A DNA stretch of 64,000 nt from Bactericera cockerelli (Eukaryota; Arthropoda; Insecta; Hemiptera; Triozidae). Positions 59,701-64,000 of the stretch are shown piece after piece (the stretch's first letter is position 1; every line of letters begins with the position of its first letter). The stretch covers positions 30,242,189 to 30,306,188 of the forward strand of contig CM044959.1 in assembly GCA_024516035.1 (NCBI GenBank). The letters are read 5' to 3'. The notes under the pieces were generated by a model that saw only the letters and a list, made by a program, of their open reading frames with translations, searched no databases and had not been told where the DNA came from. A program made the position numbers and the translations under genes.

Positions 59701-62700
59701 TGAGCTGTTTCTGATGCATCTTGAGCAAGTTGTATGCCATAGCAGACATTATCCTTTCTCCTTCTAGAAGATATATATCCCACACACGCAGTGTTAGCTT
59801 GAAAGGGATCTGAAACATCAAAATCCAGATTTTTTTCATGTCATATGACACAAGCCCCAGGATTATTTTAATGTTCCGCCGACCTATCTTGTATTATAAA
59901 ATGATTTGTTTGTGTGTGTGTATGTTTTTCCTCGTAAAACTCGAGAACCACAAGTCGGATTAAGATGAAATTTGCATAGGTACCAATGACAGGTTCATGG
60001 CGTTGCGTTAAAAAAGACAATTTTCTAAAGTTGGGCTTTTAAATGCTCCTATTCAAATACTGGCATATCTAGCATATTAGCTAGTAAAAGTCCAATTGAA
60101 CTGAAATTTAGTATGGTTCCTAATAGCATTGTATAAGAGCTATTAAAATGTCCATTTTCTAAAAGTTAAGCTTTTTCACTTTCAAATCTAGATGTCCCAA
60201 TAGATCTAGGTAAGGAAGTTCAACCTTTTTTATCATCAAGCCGCTGAAGCTATTGTTCTAGTATATTTGGAGTGATTGGGTAAACAAGATGGATAACAAA
60301 AGGATTTGTTTGAAATCTTTTCGTTGTCACGTTCTTGGGACAGTGTTTGTTTTTTTTTTTTCTTTTTTTCTTTCTAGTACCTACTTTTCTGCTACCGGTT
60401 TTTCAATTGAACTATTGTGGACAGTTAAAAAAAGTACGTTTTCATTACAAGTCGGTAATACGGGTAATACCACACGCGCTGCGGCTGGTTTAAATATAAA
60501 ACAAATGTATTGAGTATTATATTGCTGAATGATAACCCACGTTTTATAGGTAAATAAAACTCTTTTTTACAGGATGAAGTCTTCATGTAGTAAGCAAATA
60601 GAAAAAAAACACAACACAACAATGTTTTCCGGGTGAAACTTCGTTTTGCTAATAACAGATTGTTTTTGTACAAACCAAAAAAGCATCTGTTTTAATTTTT
60701 GGCATGAATTTGAAGTAGAAGTACACATATATTTTAAATTCCCTTATGCTTTAAGGTTATAAAGATATAGAAAGTATTGTAATGGATCACTTTTTTGAAA
60801 TTGAGCTGATAACTCAAGCTAATGGCTGAATTATGCTCTCTTGATGAAAAAATAAAGGCTCATTTCACTACACACTTAGTGCATTTTCTATTTAGATTTC
60901 AATCTGATTCTTTATTGATCACTTTGATTTTTTTTTTTTTTTAATATTAATTCTAGTTTTGGACCTGTCTCATTGATAGCATGACAAGATTTTTAAATAG
61001 ATTTCAATTTATGGGAATAAACATGAAATTTTGTTCATTTCCTTAGCTGGATTAAAAACTTACCCTATCTAGAAAGCACTGAAAAAACCACTTGAGAGTA
61101 TAGATTCCTGTGTCCACACTATTCTTATCTAGGTGTTTTTTCAGCTTGGGTAGAAACTTGTGCATGATTTTATCATGATGCTCCTGATACCTGAGCAACT
61201 TTGGAAATCCCGGAATGAAAAAACCTGGAAATCAAAGAGAAACTTAATGTTTAGCATTTATTTACATGTGTAGGCAGCACTAGAATTGCATGTCAGCTAT
61301 CCTGTGTTTGAATCCTAGAAGAGATGGAATTTTTTGGCTCTGTACTTTGAATGTTAGAGGTCCACTCATACCTTGTGAGGAAAAATGAGTAGCTGCTTTG
61401 ATGTGAGCAGCAACCATTGGTAGAATTATGGGCAAATAATAAACAAGAAACGGAAAAGTCCTATAATTCTGTGCTCAGCACCTCAAAATATGTGGTATCT
61501 ATTCTTCAGAAAATAAAAAAAACAGTAATTTATTTGTTGTTACCTCCAAATACCATTGGGTTAAGAAATAAGAATGCTTTTTTTAGTTTCAACTGATATT
61601 TGATTCTGGCAAGTGTCTTCAAAAATATACAGTCTGAGCATATGAATATGTTTAAAAAAGTGGTGTTGGGATATCAGGTAAAATATGTAAAATATAACAT
61701 CATCATTCTTTTTAATAAAATGCTCACCATGCATGGAATATTTAGGGTCACTGACAAGAGTATTAAGTGCCCAGAATGCATCCTCTTCATTCAGGTACAT
61801 AAGCAGTAGAGCTGCTATTTGTGACATTCCCTGGCAGTAGCCTATCTCAATATTATACACACTGTATGCTGCTAATATGTTGAACAGCTGCTGTTGCTTG
61901 GGGTTATAGCGGTCTCGGAACATGATGTGCTCACGGTATGTGCGATTCACATCTAGGTCAATTTGACGAATATCAGGAGAGTATTTCCAGGCAAGATCAC
62001 GCATTTCCTAGAAGAAAATAGAATAAAAGACAAGATATTTTTTTTTATTTTTTAATAAAATTCTTCTTATAACATCTAATTTTCCTGTTTTCCTTTTCCT
62101 GGGGATATACTCACTGACTGATTGATAATTAATATATTTCAAAGACATCCCCACAGAGAAAATTTGAGTTATAAAGATTTTAAGAAGAAGAAGAAAAAAA
62201 ATTTAATACAAACCTCATATTTTCTTCTCCTCTCTTCATATCTTCTGTTTTTCTGTTCAAGTTGACTCCGTTCATTCGCACTCAAGTTTTTCTCACTAAG
62301 CTGGTTTCCCTGGTACCCCACATTTAGTAGCAGTGCCCAAGCAGTACCTCGGCACATGTCTGGTATTCCTTTATAAACTCTTCGCCTTAGTTTGTCAGCA
62401 CTAACTGTGTCCCAGTTTTTAGACATTTTACTCCACTTTTTTAGCCCTTTCTCTTTCCAGCTCGATTTCTTTTTTTTCAACAATGTCTTTCTGTGGTGAA
62501 GCATCTCGCCTTTTCTCATCTCTGCAATGTGAATAAGAATAATTTTCAACTGAAAAGATGATACTTTAAATATTGTGATAACTAATGGATAACCCAATTA
62601 TTTTCCAATTAAACCTTATTCAGAGCTGCAACTATTTACTTAAGAAAAGAAGACTTAGAATAAAAGAGAAATCATTTCTGACAACAAATTAACCTAATGT

Positions 62701-63082
62701 ATGAGACCCTGTATACAGGTTCTCAGACACCTTGGAGTACTTTTTTTTACATACCTTAACAGATTTAATAACAGATTTATTTTAATTGAATAATAACCAT
62801 CAGGTTCATGTATCACTTTATTGGTTATCTAATACTGCTTAGTACTACATTTAAATTTCTAAAGACTACAAGGGTCTACAATTATAAGCAGCCTTATTAA
62901 AAATAGTACATGAAAGTAATAACGTACTGGACAAAACCAAAACGGTCCAATTTGTGATATATTTCATATGATGGCTCCTCCCATGCATTAATCTCAGCAC
63001 CTTCATGACGTCCTTTACGATATCTCTCTACAATTGCGTATCTCTCTTCTGCTGCTCTCAGGAGCAGCTCTTCTGAATTCAT
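56777..63082 (-). CDS. USP6NL: USP6NL / RN-tre, TBC-domain Rab GTPase-activating protein
   Basis: This protein stimulates GTP hydrolysis on endosomal and Golgi Rabs (Rab5 in mammals) and links receptor signalling to trafficking. Exons: 63082-62928, 62521-62214, 62007-61728, 61224-61064, 59809-59663, 58808-58626 and 57532-56777. The start [21 protein letters not shown] matches the family N-terminus, followed by YHKLDRFGF. The TBC domain spans exons 2-5. Both catalytic fingers are present: the Arg finger IDLDVNR (codon 61942-61944) and the Gln finger YCQGMSQ (codon 61831-61833). Also conserved are [40 protein letters not shown] and [13 protein letters not shown]. Exon 6 has [20 protein letters not shown], matching the block after the TBC domain. 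Exon 7 is a Ser/Asp/Tyr-rich tail and stops at 56777. Oddities: one extra A (coding strand) at 62437-62442 breaks exon 2. Exon 6 ends AAG|gcttgt, so either a GC donor or a sequence error. Exon 7 may splice on to 53304 or 50950. Confidence 0.92.
57590..58560 (+). pseudogene. LINE reverse-transcriptase C-terminal relic at 58028-58192, with non-coding flanks
   Basis: The plus-strand frame at 58028-58192 reads [20 protein letters not shown] and then [10 protein letters not shown]. This is the conserved end of Jockey/I-type non-LTR retrotransposon polymerases (YK..vRPil.YaaPiW ... Q..alR). It is truncated on both sides. It lies in the USP6NL intron between exons 6 and 7, opposite to the gene. Confidence 0.78.
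59056..59249. repeat. 97-bp direct tandem duplication
   Basis: Two copies, 59056-59152 and 59153-59249, start acactatggccact and share agctgaaatatatggtactc and ggttcctttcagt. They differ at few positions. A 'catacagggtgtcttatttt' element end follows at 59250. It lies in the USP6NL intron between exons 5 and 6. Confidence 0.85.
59870..60290. repeat. Degenerate transposon-like sequence
   Basis: Repeated phrases aaaatgtccattttctaaaa, aaagttgggctttt and gaactgaaatttagtatgg resemble a stretch at 8870-8940 (aaaatgtccatttttgaaaag, ttgagctttatcac). This is a dispersed family without coding content here. It lies in the USP6NL intron between exons 4 and 5. Confidence 0.5.
61270..61475 (+). mobile_element. 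SINE in USP6NL intron 3
   Basis: It carries tttggctctgtactttgaat, ccactcataccttgtgagg, aaaatgagtagctgctttga and gagcagcaaccattggtaga, the common SINE body of this window. The head is degenerate. It is antisense to the gene. Confidence 0.75.
62437..62442 (-). other. USP6NL: Frame-breaking homopolymer in USP6NL exon 2
   Basis: Upstream the frame reads ...[12 protein letters not shown]. With six A on the coding strand it runs to a stop four codons on. With five A it continues [20 protein letters not shown] and then YKGIPD, the conserved entry to the TBC domain. Both parts match the family. Confidence 0.87.
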
Positions 63083-64000
63083 ATTGATGAGATCATACTC
63101 ATTAACATACTGCTATCTAAAATATAAAAGATAAATAAATGAATGTTTTAAATATTAAAACAAATAAAGAGACAGTCAAACATATTGAAAACAGAAAAAA
63201 ATTGGGGGACTGAGAGACCGAAGAGATTTAACTGTCTATTTAATAAAGTGGATTGAACATCACAAGAGTTTCTATGACAGAAATGAAAATCAGACATAAT
63301 GGGTAAAAAAAAAAAAAAAAAAATTGCAAAAAAAATAATTTTAGGTCAGAATTAAGCTTGGGGAGATTGCTCTTGTGCTATTGCTATACATGTTTCCAGT
63401 TTCTTCAATGTGTAAATATTAAATATGTCAGTTATTCATTTTCAAAATATGAAAAATGGGTGTGAAATTAACTGTTTTACGCTCTCTCTCACACACACAT
63501 GAGTGTCAGGCTTTGATATGCCCAGGGTACACACATACAAACACATTAATAAGTGTTAATAAAAATTACTAAAATTATAAAAACAATTAATCAGGAGATT
63601 TTAATTTGTCCAGAAATGCAGATATCTAGGTTTTAAACTACGAAAAGAAATAAAAAAATATATATATATAAACAGAGTGGTTTTTAAAAGCGTCATAGGA
63701 AATTTATCAATTTAAAGCAGTGTTTTTCAATTGTTTCTTGAGGGGTCATAATTTGAAGATTGTCTTAGTAATACTTTATTTCAGTCATAAGAAATTGTCT
63801 CAGTGATGATTTATTTCAGTGATTTTGAAACATGACAAAAAAATAACATACTAGTAAGTTTAGTTTAATTTTTAAAAATAAATAAATTCAAGTTATTTAT
63901 TTTTGAAATTTAAACTTGACTTACTTTACTTACATTTTATTTTTTGTAATGTTTCAAAATCACCAAGGTTGGAATTAACTCATTGCTAAGACAATTTCTA
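63083..64000. other. Upstream region of USP6NL
   Basis: AT-rich, with an A run at 63309-63323 and short CT/CA repeats near 63482-63500. A possible 3' splice site (atttagatagcag) lies just above the ATG, so a non-coding leader exon may exist further up, beyond the window. No other gene is seen. Confidence 0.4.

Noticed and set aside
1..64000. CRISPR array, bacterial operon, phage or integrated virus
   Set aside because: There are no regularly spaced direct repeats of the right size, no Shine-Dalgarno-linked genes and no viral replication or capsid genes. Splice sites and SINEs mark this as insect nuclear DNA.

Overview
The window is eukaryotic nuclear DNA, almost certainly from an insect. It is AT-rich, its genes are split by GT-AG introns full of transposons, and its protein-coding exons align with animal proteins. 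The mix of tRNA-headed and 5S-headed SINEs, TIR elements and the mariner relic suits a hemipteran such as a planthopper, but that host guess rests on general memory, not on a search.

Layout: (1) 1147-7141, minus strand, is a four-exon FANCI gene (Fanconi anemia ID2 clamp subunit). (2) 7142-12008 is intergenic and holds SINEs, a nested TIR insertion, diverged tandem repeats and a hairpin element. (3) 12009-29713, minus strand, is a 13-exon NDC80/HEC1 kinetochore gene. Its introns carry a three-copy tandem array, several related TIR elements and a 2-kb fold-back element with a SINE in its loop. (4) 29714-33928 is a divergent intergenic stretch with MITEs, a 5S-headed SINE, a LINE relic and a possible promoter. 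(5) 33929-44517, plus strand, is a seven-exon gene for a very large Lys/Ser/Asn-rich protein that I do not recognise. It has about nine copies of a short coiled-coil module, interleaved SUMO-type motifs and a row of S-K-Y-K motifs. (6) 44518-50303 is mostly AT-rich and featureless, with a SINE, a mariner relic and a MITE. (7) 50304-63082, minus strand, holds the RabGAP gene USP6NL/RN-tre (TBC domain), with a Ser/Asp-rich tail exon and two candidate downstream terminal exons, one of which encodes a membrane anchor.

Three unrelated conserved genes each carry exactly one homopolymer-length frameshift that breaks an otherwise intact reading frame: FANCI at 6085-6089, NDC80 at 16400-16405 and USP6NL at 62437-62442. 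Two NDC80 splice junctions also fail to close, and one tandem-array copy is full of single-base deletions. The simplest reading is residual consensus error, not gene decay.

FANCI (crosslink repair), NDC80 (chromosome segregation) and USP6NL (endosomal Rab GAP) are functionally unrelated neighbours. No prokaryotic-style operon or defence island is present. The most novel-looking item is the large repeat protein.
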